DNA of 64,000 nt from Serinus canaria (GCF_022539315.1 NC_066322.1:17990765-18054764), one strand, 5' to 3'. Positions 1-13,200 are shown, counted from the first letter of the stretch. Numbers and translations: made by a program. Notes: generated from the letters alone by a model not told the origin.

Positions 1-2847
1 CCAAAGAAAAATATTAAAAACAGACTAATAGTCAATTGTTATGAATTTGAAATAGCACATCTTCTTTTGATGTGAACTGTGCTTTATTTCAATGAAACCT
101 AAATATTCTTAGCAGACTTCTCTCTTGATTTGGAACAGACTGTCTTTCTACACTGAAACAACACAAAAAGCTAAATGATTCCATTGATCTTCTCTCAATG
201 ACTTAAGCTCCCATCTGCTATAGGGTAAAATGACTTACATATATTGCATTTATTCTAATGTTATTCAAGAGCCAATAGCTGTATTCCATACAGGAAGCCT
301 CCTGAAACTGTCTTCATACTGAGCAACCAAACAAAACTGATGCCAGAGGGCCTTACCTTAAGAACAATCTCAAAAACTAAATACATAAAAGGACTGTTTG
401 ATCCTTTCTATAACATATTATCATCTTTGCAATGTCTGCTTACTAAATTCCTTCTTCCTATTTGCTGTGACTCATTCTCAAGGGGTTATTTTTCCAAAAA
501 AGGGGGAAAAGAACAACTTTAAACAGCTCACTGACCATTTGTTCACAAAAGAAAAACAGATCCTTTTAAAAAAAATTTAAAATAGATACATATTCTTAAT
601 ACCTGCAGAAAGTATATTGAGCCCTCAGGAATTTACATAACATTTGACTGCATGCCATTCATAATACATGAACATTTGTTATAGCATTTTTTTCATTACA
701 TGATACAGCCACATTGACCAGACAAGCTCTTAGAAAAGCATAGATATTAGTAGATCCAAAAAAGCAGAATTCCAACAGAAAACTAGCCTAAGTATCAGTA
801 ATCAAATAAGAATCAATAGAAAAATCATTACATAGAATTGTGGGAGGATTCAATCAATGCCTTATTAGCATAACCATGTTAATTTTCTCAGGATTTTTTC
901 AGCAGTATATTAATTTAAGTCACTAAAAATAGCACACATGCAAACTCAAGAACAAATATCACATTTTCTCCACAAACAGGAATATATTGCTAATACAGAA
1001 TTGATATCAGGAAATACTGATGCATGTGCTGTTTTCTGAAACTGCAAATGTGGAGTTTTGGTAATAATTATTATAGAAATACTACAGTTAAAGCAACTGT
1101 AAATTCTTAAATGAAAGCAGACAATTTTGGATTTTTTTAACTTTTCCCAGTTTAAAATATGGCACATTTAATCCCTTAGGACAGGTAATCACATAGAAGT
1201 TAATTACTTGTTAAACATAGTTAACACCGTAGTTTGCAATTTTACTGGGGCTGTGAAAGATGTTCAGTGCAGAAATGGCATTCTGCTAACTTCCTTTTCA
1301 TGCTGTTTCACGCAGAAATTTCAAGTGGCAAATTTATCACAGCCTTCATGTTCACATAAGGGTATGGTATCTTGCTTGAATTCAACCTGCTGTTGTCAGA
1401 GCAGATGCAGACACCACGTGTTTTGGCAATGGATAACACATCAGATAGTAGCGATACACGGAGGGTGAGAAAAAACATTCTGAAAGGACCAAGCATGCAA
1501 CACAAAAAATAGTAGACCAAGGAACTCAAAAGAATAAAGAGCTACAAAACATATGCAAAAAAACCAGAGGCACAGCTGGAAATAATAATGGAGCAGAGAA
1601 CACAGGTGATGCCACTAACTAGATAGGACAATTTATAATGCTCCTTTCTCTTGTGACTCAGATTTAAAAGACAGTAAAAAAACGTTCAGGGAGGAAAAAA
1701 AAAAGGAAAACCTTTGCCTCCCACATTTCTCTTTCTCTTTGCAAAACAAATGTTAAACCTCATCAGCAGATGAATGAGAAGACTTGGCAACAAACTACTG
1801 GTCCTCCTGCATTTGAAGGGACAGTTGCAAGACTGCTTCCCTTTATGGGACAGGGTTCTGTGGCAGGGAACAAAACACATCATGAATATCAAAAGCTTAA
1901 TCTAAATACTGTTTCTTTTTTAATGTGGTTGTAGTCTTGCTTTTACCTCTTGGAGAGCCTGGTATTCTCAACATGAATTTGCAATCTAATTCTTTAAGAG
2001 CATTAAGTTTAAATAAAGAGACACAGGCTCTTCACAGAATTTCTAAATATACTATTTCTACTTGATTGGGAAAATTTAACTAATGACTAAGAAAAAAAAA
2101 TCCCAAATACTATACTCCCTTCCCCTCCTATTACTTTCACATACCTCGACCCTGCTTGCTCTTCCCCTGGGATTCGTTACTCTGCTTAGGTAAATATTCC
2201 CTTGACTCATTGAGATTAAATAAAATGAGACTATGCAGGTAAAGACCAGACTCATATTGAGAATTAACATTTACAGAGCTCATAACCTGGGAAAAAAGGA
2301 AGAATCTTTAAAATGTAGGTAGAACTGTACTCCTACGGAATAGATTATGTTCCTGACCTTCAACAAAGACTATAAGGAAAAACATACCCAAAAGTCCTTG
2401 CTCTTTTAGAACCCAAATGATGAAGAATTTAAGGAATTAACCCCAAATATCTGAGAGAACTAACTTAGAGGATACCTCTTATTTTTTATGCATAGCTAAA
2501 GAATTATCAAATATGAAAGTTTTTTAAAAATAAATTTACAATTAAATGCTTAAACACCATCCTGAAACAGTATGGTCCTGCCTTATGTAGTGGAATAAAA
2601 GCAAATTATATGTAACAAGCTTGCTTCCTCAGCCCAGGATGCCACCTCTCATCTCCTACATGACACAGTTTATTGTCCAACAGCAGTATTGTTCAGACAG
2701 GCCACAACAAAACATTTTCTTTCATTGTGCTGTTGCCTCAATATTTAAAAAAAGTAAATAAAATATTTCCCAACCAGTTCTGCAGAAGCTAATCTGCTTC
2801 AGCTATTTCTCATGATTTCGCATAAGATTCTTGCCAAAAAAAAAAAC

Positions 2848-3470
2848 TGGGTTTGGGAGGGGTAGAGTTAATCTTCTTCATAGCAGCTGCTCTGGGGCTG
2901 TGTTTTGGGTTTGTGCTGAAAACAGTGTTGATAACACAGGGATGTTTTAGCTATTGCTGAGCAGCACTTACTCAGCATCAAGACCCCAAGCAAGGAGGCT
3001 GGAGTGGGACAAGGATTTGGGAGGGGACACAGTAGACCCAACTGACCACAAGCACATACCAGGCCATATGAAGTCATGCTCAGCACATGAAGCTGGGGGA
3101 AGAAGGAGGGAGGTCCAGAGAGGCTACTCTCTGCAATATGGTTTAGTGGGCATGGCAGTATGTAGCTGAAGGTTGGAGTTGATCATCTTGGAGGTCTTTT
3201 CCAACTTTAATTAGATTCTGTGATGGTGTTTGTCCCCATCACGTGCAATGGAGCCTGGATTTCCTGGAGGTGTCTGAACACCTGCCTGCCACAGGAAGCA
3301 CTGAATGAATTCCTTGCTTTGCTTGTATGTGCAGCTTTTGCTTTACCTACTAAATGGACTGTCTCAACCCAGAAGTTTTCTCACTTTTACCCTTCTGATT
3401 GTCTCCCCCATCCCACTGGGGGGTGAGCAAGTGGCTGTGGTGCTTATTTTCCAACTGGGGTTAAACCACA
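2848..3470 (+). mobile_element. Solo LTR of an avian endogenous retrovirus, interrupted by a CR1 tail
   Basis: The block begins TGGGTTTGGGAGGGG and ends AAACCACA, so it has TG...CA termini. Its internal text matches, from memory, an LTR type seen repeatedly in bird genomes: a left part with CTTCATAGCAGCTGCTCTGG and a right part with GAATGAATTCCTTGCTTTGC, then a run of TTTTCTCACTTTTACCCTTC. About 100 bp of CR1 3' sequence (3121-3222) sits in the middle, leaving about 520 bp of LTR. No internal retroviral genes adjoin it, so it is a solo LTR formed by LTR-LTR recombination. No convincing target-site duplication is visible. The exact family name is not certain. Confidence 0.75.
3121..3222 (+). 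mobile_element. CR1 LINE 3' fragment nested in the LTR
   Basis: The text resembles the CR1 ORF2 stop and 3' UTR in sense orientation: CAATATGGTTTAGTGGGCAT, then CTTGGAGGTCTTTTCCAACT and a terminal ATTCTGTGAT, the usual CR1 tail octamer. LTR-type sequence resumes directly afterwards, so the CR1 piece appears to have been inserted into the older LTR. Confidence 0.7.
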
Positions 3471-3667
3471 ATAGCGAGGTCATAGCAAGGTCCTTGTCTC
3501 CAAATCTTACAGATCACATCTTAGATTGTGTCTTCCTACCACCAGTTATAGAAACACATGCACCACCCCCTTTCCACAGGCTACTTCTTAAATTGTGTGC
3601 TCCTAATTTTCTCCAGCAGCTAAAAGACTTCCATAAAATAGTATTTAAGATGAGTTTATAGAAGAGA

Positions 3668-4558
3668 AATCACAGCCATTTTTTTTTTTCCTGAAGCTAT
3701 GTGATTTTTCAACTTACTTATGTATCTTCTGGAAGGTCTCCTGTCACCTAGAGTTACTTTGGAGTTAACATACGAGTTAACATACAGTTAAAAACGTAAG
3801 AACTGAGGTAACATTTTGTTAGGTGTTTGCATACAGTGTCCATAGCTCACAAATGAACTTCATATTTTATTACTATTATTTAATAATTATTTAATTATCT
3901 GTCTGATAGAAGGAGAAGGAAAAATCCCATTCTCTGTCTGCTTGGCTTAGGAGAAGAAAACAGCAACATGTGAAATACTTCACTGTTGTGACCGAAACAA
4001 TTCCACAAGAAATATTACTAAGACATCATCAGGTATCTGACCAGGTGAATTATCCAGAGAAGAGTATATACACTTATATTCTGGGTTACTGTGTTACCTA
4101 AAATTACCATCAGTATCACATTGCTACTTAAGCAGCAATTAAACAAAGCAATGAAAATATGAAACTGAGACTAAATTTCCTCAGAGGAATAATTTGAAAT
4201 ATTCAATTCACTTGAGAAGTGTCCATCCAAGTCAAAGAAATAAGTACTAGAAAAAAGGCTGCAGACAGTAAAATACAACCCTTATATCAAGACTTTGGTG
4301 CATTTGTGTTACATACTGGCATTGTGTTTCAGATTTTCCATCACTATCATAGCTTATGAAAACCTGAATAATAATAATAATAATAAATTTACAAAGTATG
4401 GACACCATATGCAAATACCCAACAAAATGTTACCTCAGGTCTTATGTTTTTAACTATATGTTAACTCAGAAGTAACTGTAGGTGACAGGAGACATGCCAT
4501 GAGAAGATACAAAAGTGGGTTGACAAATCACGTATCTTCAGAAAAAAAAAAACAGGCT
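3668..4558. repeat. Long imperfect inverted repeat (two arms of about 175-190 bp, 530-bp spacer)
   Basis: The left arm (about 3672-3855) and right arm (about 4385-4556) are reverse complements of each other at roughly 85% identity by eye. Shared blocks include GGTAACATTTTGTT, TCTCCTGTCACCTA, AGTTAAAAAC and GTGTCCATA. The outer ends are CAGCC followed by a T run on the left and an A run followed by GGCTG on the right. The left arm carries an extra 12-bp duplication (CGAGTTAACATA). No target-site duplication is evident. It could be a decayed DNA transposon with long terminal inverted repeats, or a foldback inverted duplication. Confidence 0.8.
4366..4388. repeat. (ATA)n microsatellite
   Basis: About six uninterrupted AAT/ATA trinucleotides, at the inner edge of the right arm of the inverted repeat at 3668-4558. 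Confidence 0.9.
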
Positions 4559-6888
4559 GGAATTTTTGTACTATTTCCATTTTCTTTGATTTACAAAAGA
4601 CATGTACTGAGATGTCCAGAAAAGCCAAGTATTTAAGCACGTTTTATATTCATTGCCATCTAAAATAGCTAAATCAGCTAAAATCAGCTAAATCTTTTTG
4701 TTTTCAAAATACCATACAGAAAAAAGACTGTGCAGAAACTACTATAATTACATGCATCCCTTACTTTACTTAGCAATGACTGGTATCTCAAACCTTACTG
4801 CAAAACATACAGTAAGACAGCGACCTCAGTCTCTTTAATATACACAGACTCAGGAAAAACAAATGGAAGTGCAAAATAAAAAAAGGAAAGCATGAATAAG
4901 AATGCAGAAAGACTCACAAAGCTGTTTAATAGTGAACATAACTACTTATTTTTAAATATCATGCATCAAGCCAAGTTAGTCAAAACAAAACCTTCCACTC
5001 ACTGCTAAGGCAGAAGATTAGTCTTGGTGGGGATGGTGTGGGAAAGAAATAACCAAGTAGGACACTACATTTAAAATGCTTTTTCCCTCTCAAAAAAAAT
5101 TCAGAAAAATCAGAGCTATGAGGCTATTACAATGGTTGCAGATCCCATGAAGTTTTCACCATCTGTTGTGCCATCTATTTACAGACATACAGGCATAATC
5201 AAAAATTAGGGAAAACTGCTCAAATAAGTGCAATATTCTTTGAAGATACCATGCATGTTTAACAAGCTTTAGAATCTTCCAAAAGAAATTTAAGAAAATA
5301 GGTGGTATTAATTTATTTTCTGTAAAAATTACGTTAGAATTATTAGAAAAATAACTTTCCTATACAGAGAAATGAACAGGGCTTATGTAAAGCTACAGCA
5401 AGGCATTCAAAAGAGCATTAAGAGAATGCTGATGTAATGCTGCTTGTTTATTCACATGTACCTTGAGAACAGCATCCAGGATAAATATATTGCCTCAGGT
5501 CTCAGTTCCATTTACCATGTTAGAGAGAAGAGCCCTAACTACTCAATACCTCACTATGGCACTATGCACTCTTTTGGTTCTCTATCTCATTTGCTGTCCT
5601 CTTTGTAAGCTTTTTACTTCTTTGGAAGCTTTCATGACTCAGTCTGAATAGTTTTCTTCTCCCAAAACCTTCTGGCCTGTCTTCAGACAGATCAGGCAGC
5701 AGTATTCCCCTTCTTATTAGTCTCTGAAAAATGGCTATGTTCAAGCTGAAGTGAACAATATGAACATGCCCCAAAGCACCAGCCAAGCCCCTTCCCACAA
5801 TTCCCATGCAATTAGGTCCATATGGAGCCAAGATACATCAGAAGAGAACTGCAATGCAAGACTCCTAGATTTGAATCTGGCTTAGCACTGTTTGGAGGAG
5901 ACTAATTCAGGTCCCACAAACAGTGCTCAAGACATTTGGGCCAGGTAGCACAGTTCCTGGGCTAATTAAATGGGTCTCTCAGCCAGGCTAGCACTGGCAC
6001 AGAATTTTCCTCACATTGCTATGCTATTCAAATCTATAAATGGCCCCAAGCATTGCAGGTGAAGGCCTTTTAGTTCCCTGAACACTGCATAGGACAGACC
6101 TGCCCTGCTTATCGTGTTTAACTCAGAGAGTATGAACAACCTACTCCCTCTGCACAACCAGTGCTTGACCTAACACCCTTGGTATAATCATCCACATTTT
6201 TTCAATAAAATGCAATAACCTAGTTTTGAAAATGCTATTTCCAAACAGACAGATTGAATAATTTCTAAATAACACTGAAACTCTTACTTTAAATTATTTT
6301 TCCTCTCTGGGAAACATATTGGACTTATTAATCAGTCCCCAGCTCCTGAGTGTCACTGCTACTATTGCATATGTGCAAACAGAGTAATAGGAATGAACAG
6401 GATGATGCAAATCAAAAAGAAACAAAAATCATCATTCTTTTAACATCATTACCAAATTCCTCCCTTTTCTTCTTGAAGTCATTTTTATCTCTGATTTTTA
6501 AGTCTTATTCCTACGCAGTAAGCTCCCTCTTCCCCTTGTGTATAAACCGTTTGAGCTTTCAATTTTTAATATTTCTTCAATAGTGCCCTATCTTTTCTAT
6601 TCTCTTTTTTTCATAACTTTGGTTTTTTTCTCTCCTGCTCTTATTTCCTCATGCCTGTTTACTTTTTCTCTCCAGTCCTTACTAATTATTTCAGGTCTCT
6701 TGGTCGTTTAATTATGTGTCATGGCTTTTCCTTTCTTACATTTTTTTATTGCATTCCTTTATTCCACTCCTGCAGCTCTCTGATTTCTATGTGCTTGCTT
6801 AACTATTACCCAAATGGCTCCAAGCAGGACACACTCAAACTGAAGAATAAATAAATTAAAAGAAAAATACTATCTGTGGCCATGCGGT

Positions 6889-6901
6889 GTTGCCTAGCAA
6901 C
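6889..6901. promoter_or_regulatory. RFX X-box palindrome (intron 2)
   Basis: GTTGCCTAGCAAC satisfies the full RFX consensus GTNRCC-N-RGYAAC with no mismatch. It sits at the end of a 430-bp pyrimidine-rich tract. RFX factors bind such sites in cilia-gene and other enhancers; function here is inference. Confidence 0.45.
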
Positions 6902-8879
6902 GCCCTGTACCTCTCCACAGCTTTTCTAGAGCCCTGGTGGCAACAGAGCTTTTCAGACTTATTGCTACAAATATATGCAAGATCCTTCTCACATTGTTTG
7001 GCCATTCACTGAAAAATAAATGCAGAGGAAAACAAATGAAAAAGAAAAACTCCAGAGAAAACATCAGCAACAGCACAAGAAATGGCCACCTACTCTGATG
7101 CACACTGCCCTCTTGTCTCTAATGGACTCTGTAAAACACGTGCAACTTTAAGGTTATTGCTGTTCACCAATACTACTACTGTTACAATCTTTGAGAAACA
7201 GAATGTAAACAAGATTTCTTATGCAATTAAAATGTGTTCAATTCAACCAAGTCTTATATAGTTACTATGGTTGCAATAGTGGCTGAGATTCACTGGCCTC
7301 TTCTGAAAGCTTTACACTAAAAAGGAAAGACGGCCTGCAGATTGTAGAGGGTATGAAAAATGGTCCAAGCATTGTCAAAAATGAAGTGGAATTATAAGGA
7401 AATGAAAGCTTGTCCCCAAAAACTGTAGGATTCAATATTAAAAGATTTTCAGTATGTATTACTTCTAATTATTTCAGATGTGACAGCAGTGAAAGGAAAG
7501 GGAATTCTCCACCTAGCACTTCTCTTTAAAATGCAAGTTTATGGGCTGTCTTCAAAAGTCAGAAACAAATGCTCATTAAGTCCAAACTACTGAAAGTATT
7601 GATGATTCAGCATGAGCTACACTGAGTTACAAAGATACTAAATCAGCTTCACCAACAGTCCTTTTTCTTTTTTCCCCAGCAGTGAAAGGCTTCTTTCACC
7701 AACCACCTCTGAGAAAGAAAGTGGATAAAATGTCACTTATGCAAGGGACTAAAACTTTAAGGATAGTTGGAGTCTTAGAAGGGGAGTCAAAAACTAGAAA
7801 TGTTAAAACAAAAGATAACTACATCATTTAGCTAAGGACAAACCTACAATAAAGTCCCACAAAATGCTGAAAATGTTAACATTGTATTTCTGAAGGGTAT
7901 CAAAAGTCAGCATTCTTGCTTGGAAATTTTATATATAGCTAAATCAGCCTGAAAGCAATTTCATGTCTGCATAGCACTTGCATCAGTAGCAAGTGAAAAG
8001 AAAGCAGATCAGAGAGCACATACCTTAAAAATATATTTAACAGCAATAATCTACATTTATCAGCTACAACTTGTTACTTAGTAAAGACAGGCTGCAAATG
8101 ATCCACCCAAATAAACAAAGGACAGAAACTAACATTCAGGTACACAATTAACCTCATTCCCCAAGTAATGTTTGTAAAAATAGAAGGCTGAAGAAAGGCA
8201 CATAGAGTTGGCTAGAGAACACAGAAGAACCCATAGATCATACAGTCCATAAAAGAAACACAGGCATTGCACAGTCAGGCACTTATATTTAAAATGCCTA
8301 AAAAAGGTTTCAAAACTTTATTTGGCTCCTGCACATACATGCAGCAAACCCAGTTTTAATTACACAGTCAGATGCTATTTTACATAGAAGTGTTTCATGA
8401 CTCAGAAAACAACAGAGAGGGCAAACCTAATCATTAGCCTTTCAACATTTGGGCTCAAGGTGTAGCCTTGTTTACTGGCCACTAACCAGATCCTTACTTG
8501 AAGGCAGACACATTTTTCCCCATGAGCATTTCAATGACGCTCACTATGTATCTGATGTGATTCAAATGCAATTTATTCTACATAACCCCCACAGTCCAAA
8601 ACATTAAAGCATACAGGAGACTAGAAGTGACAGCTAAGACAATCACAAGTAACCTCTTGCTTTCACATTCAGTTTACATTCAGATTTTCTTACCCAGTTC
8701 ATGGAGCCATCACCCTCTGATCAGCTGGTATTTCTAAATCCTCTTCTTGCTAAATTCCAGATATTATGCTCCTAGTCATTCTCATCCTCAGCCCTTGGCT
8801 ATACAGCCTCCTAATTGTACTCTTAAATTTATTCTTATCTTTTTTATTCTAAATTTCAGTGTCACACGGTTCTTTATGA

Positions 8880-9900
8880 TGTTCTAGCTCCTTCTGTATT
8901 GACAGCGCCTGTCGACTTTCTTGTAACATGCTCCTAATATTTATGTCAAGCTCATTAATGAAAATATTAAATGTTATGAATCTGAAGACTGATTCTTCAA
9001 AAAGCTCTGCTAAAAGCCCAGCAGATCTTGTTTAAACACTTCTCACTCTCATTTCCCCTCTAGCCAGTTCGTTATCCATGCTACTATTCTAATCTAAGCA
9101 GATGACACTTCATTATTAATTGACAAAAATAAAAACTCAAAACCCTTGTTAGTGTGGCACAATTTATCCCTAAGAATAGAGCCTAATATGCCTTATTCTA
9201 TCTTCCATTTTCCTTAATGCATTTAATAAATCTCTACTTCAAATTTTGTTTTCAAAGTTTTGCATGCTGCCAATATGAGACCAACAGAGCGAGAGTTGCC
9301 CATCAGTTCTCTGTCTCTTAACACACACAAACTGCACTGCCTATTCTTTAATCAAGGACTTGCTCTACTACAAAGCTTGGCATTCCACGTCAATTGTTCT
9401 GCGATACTTTTATGGATGTTGTTCTGTTCCTTTGACTTCAAACATAAAACACTCCAAGTTCTCCTTCTGGCCTGTCTGGTGTAAGTTCCACTTCTGCACT
9501 TTTCTGCCCATTTAGCCACCTCTTGCTTCATTCCCATCTTACTGAAAGTAGGACAACAATTTACAAAGACTTCAGACAACACCTAAGATGCTTAATCCTA
9601 TCTTCACACTGACTTTGCTTGTTCTTTTATTTCTTTTAGTTTAAACAGCTTAAGAAAATATTCTACTATTTGTTTTATATAGCTGAATAACCTTTTACTA
9701 TTTGTTTTAATTTCTTTCACCCAGAGTGACTCAACTTGACTTTTGAAAGTTCTCATTTTTTTCTCCGTATTTCCTGCTTTGCCAATCAATCCCATTTTTT
9801 TGAACTCCCTCCGGGCAATCCTCATAAAACTTTTTGAAGTTGTTCTACAGTTCAGTGTGAAATTATTCTTGACAAATTTGGATTCAAATTCCAAATAAAT
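8880..9900 (-). mobile_element. Ancient CR1/L3-clade LINE relic (ORF2 linker and RT region)
   Basis: On the minus strand the segment 9894-9604 stays open and reads like the stretch before the CR1 reverse transcriptase (IKTNSKRLFSYIKQ resembles the KGNKKGFFRYV type). Near 8980-8940 it encodes FNIFINELD, the RT motif usually seen as LFNIFINDLD. The plus strand between (about 9150-9290) has the AT-rich look of old CR1/L3 antisense copies. Reading frames are broken and the FADD catalytic motif is not recognisable, so the copy is dead and much older than the CR1 at 31 kb. The left boundary is uncertain and may lie nearer 8700. Confidence 0.55.
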
Positions 9901-10432
9901 TTTGTATATTTTGAATACTAATAATCTTAAAATTAATGTCTTTGAATTGTTTACCTTATTCTATACTATTTATATTGAACTTTAAAACAAAAATATTGAT
10001 GAAAATTATAATCTGTATTTATTCTGACTTCATTCACTTGCTAAAGGGATAAAGTCCATTCAGATTCATACCAGAATTGATAAGATTGGTATGAGTCGAT
10101 ACTGATTTTAAAATTCTGTATTAGTGTTCCTGATTAAATGACTGTTACTAACAAAGTTTGTCAGTTATCACATCAAATATGCTACCATTATTAGGATCTC
10201 TGCTTTACAGGTTGCATTTAAAAAGTCAAAGCATCTTACAATCAATGACTTACCTCTGTAATAGATTCCAATCAATTCCAAGTGCAGAAAGTAGTGAGGG
10301 TAAAAGAATGAGGATGGTGAACTTCAGAAAATATAATTTCTGGTATGTATCCTAAGAGTTTTACTGATCAGTAAAAGAAAGCAGGAGAAAGGGCAAACCC
10401 TACAGAAATTCACAAGGGGGAACTATTCCTAA

Positions 10433-10540
10433 GCAAAGCAAATAAAAAGAAAAAAATAAAACAAACAAAAACATAACCCCACAAAACCACAAACAAAACA
10501 AAACAAACAGGAAATAAACAAAACAAAAACTCACCCGAAA
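10433..10540. repeat. Low-complexity CAAA/CAAAA-rich tract
   Basis: Irregular repeats of AAACAAAC and CAAAACAAAACAAAC dominate the segment. It is simple sequence with no coding content despite a small open frame on the minus strand. Confidence 0.85.
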
Positions 10541-11136
10541 GAGGGTTCTTAGCACACCTTTATGATCATACCATGCCTCCCCCCACAGTGGCCTGGAAAT
10601 CAAAATCATAAAAGCAGGGAAACTGACACATATCTAGAGTAGATAAATTTCTAAGTATAAATGAACTCCATAAACACTGTGGGAATAAAACCAGAAAGTT
10701 AAGCAAACTTAAGTTAAAAAGGAAGAGGAGAAAACTGTAAAATGATAGTAAGAAAACTGTTCTATATACATGAGAAGCGGGAAGAAAATGAAGAGAAGTA
10801 TAGATTATGCACAACAGAGCAAATAAGTGATGCAGAATCAACAGCCCTCCCTGTCCTCTTCACGAAGACAGCACAGTATAGCCATAACTACAACTAAAAA
10901 AATATATTTGCAGCAAGAACATGGGATTGCAGGCTTGAGCACAGAAAAAAAGAATAATTTATTCTTTTTAATCTGACTGATTCAGCTCATTTGTCACTGA
11001 GTCATCGAGGAACTAACTAACTAACTGAAGCAATGCATGGAGCACTATCAATTGCACCCACTAGAAGGCTTGTGGTTCCAAAGGTCAGAAGAGACAGACA
11101 TAATGCTTCCCTTTACAGAGGGGGAGGGGAAACAAA

Positions 11137-11137
<1 letters not shown>

Positions 11138-11171
<34 letters not shown>
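11138..11171 (+). repeat. Poly(A) run of 34
   Basis: An uninterrupted A run following purine-rich AGAGGGGGAGGGGAAACAAAC. It could be a retroposed poly(A) tail, but the sequence upstream (10980-11130) matches nothing I recognise. Confidence 0.95.
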
Positions 11172-11174
<3 letters not shown>

Positions 11175-13043
11175 TGAAAACAGAAATCATAACCCCAGGC
11201 AGAGAAAATGGACCACATATATTAAAACTTACATTGTGATATAAAAAGCGCCAACACGGTCATGTAAAACTGGCCAAGAATAACTGGCAGAGTAGATGTG
11301 GCACATCTGGAATAAACTTTTTTCCCCCCTAATTATGCCACAGCCCATTTTCATAAGCCAACTAAAAATGTAGACTAGACTAAAATAATATCCACTGAGC
11401 GTGTAACTTACTGAGAAACAACTAGGATCCTTTCTATCACCAAAAATAACCCGAATCAAGATGATTCATGACTCACCCAAGTCCTCAGTGACTTGGTTAA
11501 TTGGAAAAAATTAATGTACTAATGGTTTCTACTGTCATAATGTTGGTGGAATAAGGGAAACAGGGAACAAAGAAATACTAAACATTTCAAAAGACAAGAA
11601 GAGAATTTCAAAATCAAACCAAACTAATAGGTGAGAATTTGGGCCATAAAAACAAGATAATCCAACACTCTCACAGCAGGAACAGCACATGTCTGATGGT
11701 CATCACTAGAGAAGAGGGAAGTCTAGTACAGCAAAGAGTAATCTTGGTTTCAGCATAGGCAATAGCTTACAAAAGCAAAAAAAAAAAAAACAAGGTGGGA
11801 GTAGAAGGTCTGAAGAAAGATTAGCTAGTCTTGATATCTTGCTCTGTTTTCCAAAAAAAAAAAAAAAACCCAGCATAAGGAGGCATCTTTACCTCCATCC
11901 AGTAACCACAGGAAAGTATACAGAATTCTACATCTGAAAGAATACAATACTAAGCAGAAGTTGAAAGTTGACAGTGAAGATGGTTTCTGATCCTATCCCT
12001 ACTCTGATTTGCTCAGCTTTAATGAAAGGGAATGAACTCAATTTACCTAGAATTCAGCACTTAAAGCAAATAAGCATTTTTCAATTTGTCATATAATTCA
12101 GTGCAAAGATAAACAATTTGCAACTCTGAAACACTTCCATTTTGAAATGGCTAAGATCAGAAATATACCTGGAACTAAATGCTGCTCACTAAACGGTGAA
12201 TGCTTCTCTATAGAAGAGGAATAATCCAACATCAAATGAGAGGAACACCAAACCTGAAGAACTCTGAACAGCAGCAGTTAAAAGGTTGGAGGTGGTTTTG
12301 CAGAGGACTCCAGAAGAGCCATGGGGTGAGAAGGAATCTTTTGCGCAGTACTAAGAAAGCATTTGGCACAACTTGCAATCACCTGGAATTTGCTATTTAA
12401 TACACAGAAAATGTGCATAAAACTACTAATTTGTTGCATCAGGCAAGTTAGAAGCTACTGAGATATTCTAATGAAAACACCTTAAGATATTGAAACTAAT
12501 ATAAACCATACTATTCAAGGAAATTCATAATATGCATGTCTTAGACCCAGTATATGAGATATCATATATAAACATGTAAACCACTTTATTCCAGTGAAAG
12601 AGTTATAAATGCCAGCATATGCTATCGATAAGAGAAAATGCAGAGTAATTAGTTAATCTAAAAAATGCATGAGTAGGAATTTGACTGCTAAATGATTAAA
12701 CTGGTACATTTTAAAATGCGTATTAATATTTAATTATTGACACTATGAGAAAAGAGAAAATCTCTTGATGTTACTTCTCAGCTCTTTCTGATACTCAGCA
12801 ACACATGTATTATTCATATGAATAGTTTGTGCATATACAGTCAATCACTAGTTAAATAAAAGAATCATTCTCAAATTCCCTAATCACCTCAATAGATCCT
12901 AACGCAATATTTTCCACATTTGGGAATCAGAGCGTTTTATTTAAGAAATCAGTCTGGCCATGATGAATACAGCGCAGCTCGAGCAGACATCGGTTCAAAG
13001 AATCAGATGTCAAAGTGCTCCCTCTAATGTCCCTTAATCATCA

Positions 13044-13200
13044 CACCAATTAGTGGTTGAATAGTGATGTGATTAAAGAGACTGCTGCTATCCTATACCT
13101 ATTCAGACTAGTAGAATTCTACATATGTTCTACCAATTAATGTTTGAATAGAGCAGCGATTAGAGAGACATCTGCCATTGTATACCCATTCAGAAAAGAG
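13044..13200. repeat. Diverged tandem duplication (about 70-bp units, 87-bp period)
   Basis: Copy 1 (about 13044-13111) and copy 2 (about 13131-13198) share ACCAATTA, TTGAATAG, GAGAGAC or AAGAGAC, and TATACC(T/C)ATTCAG in the same order with almost no gaps, about 75% identical by eye. The units are rich in homeodomain-like ATTA cores. It is an old duplication within intron 2. Confidence 0.65.

Noticed and set aside
4671..4694. Short AGCTAAATC/AGCTAAAATC direct repeats
   Set aside because: Simple-sequence slippage of about 10 bp, of no evident importance.
11033..11239. ORF with a long polylysine run
   Set aside because: The lysines come from the 34-A run; no protein similarity on either side.
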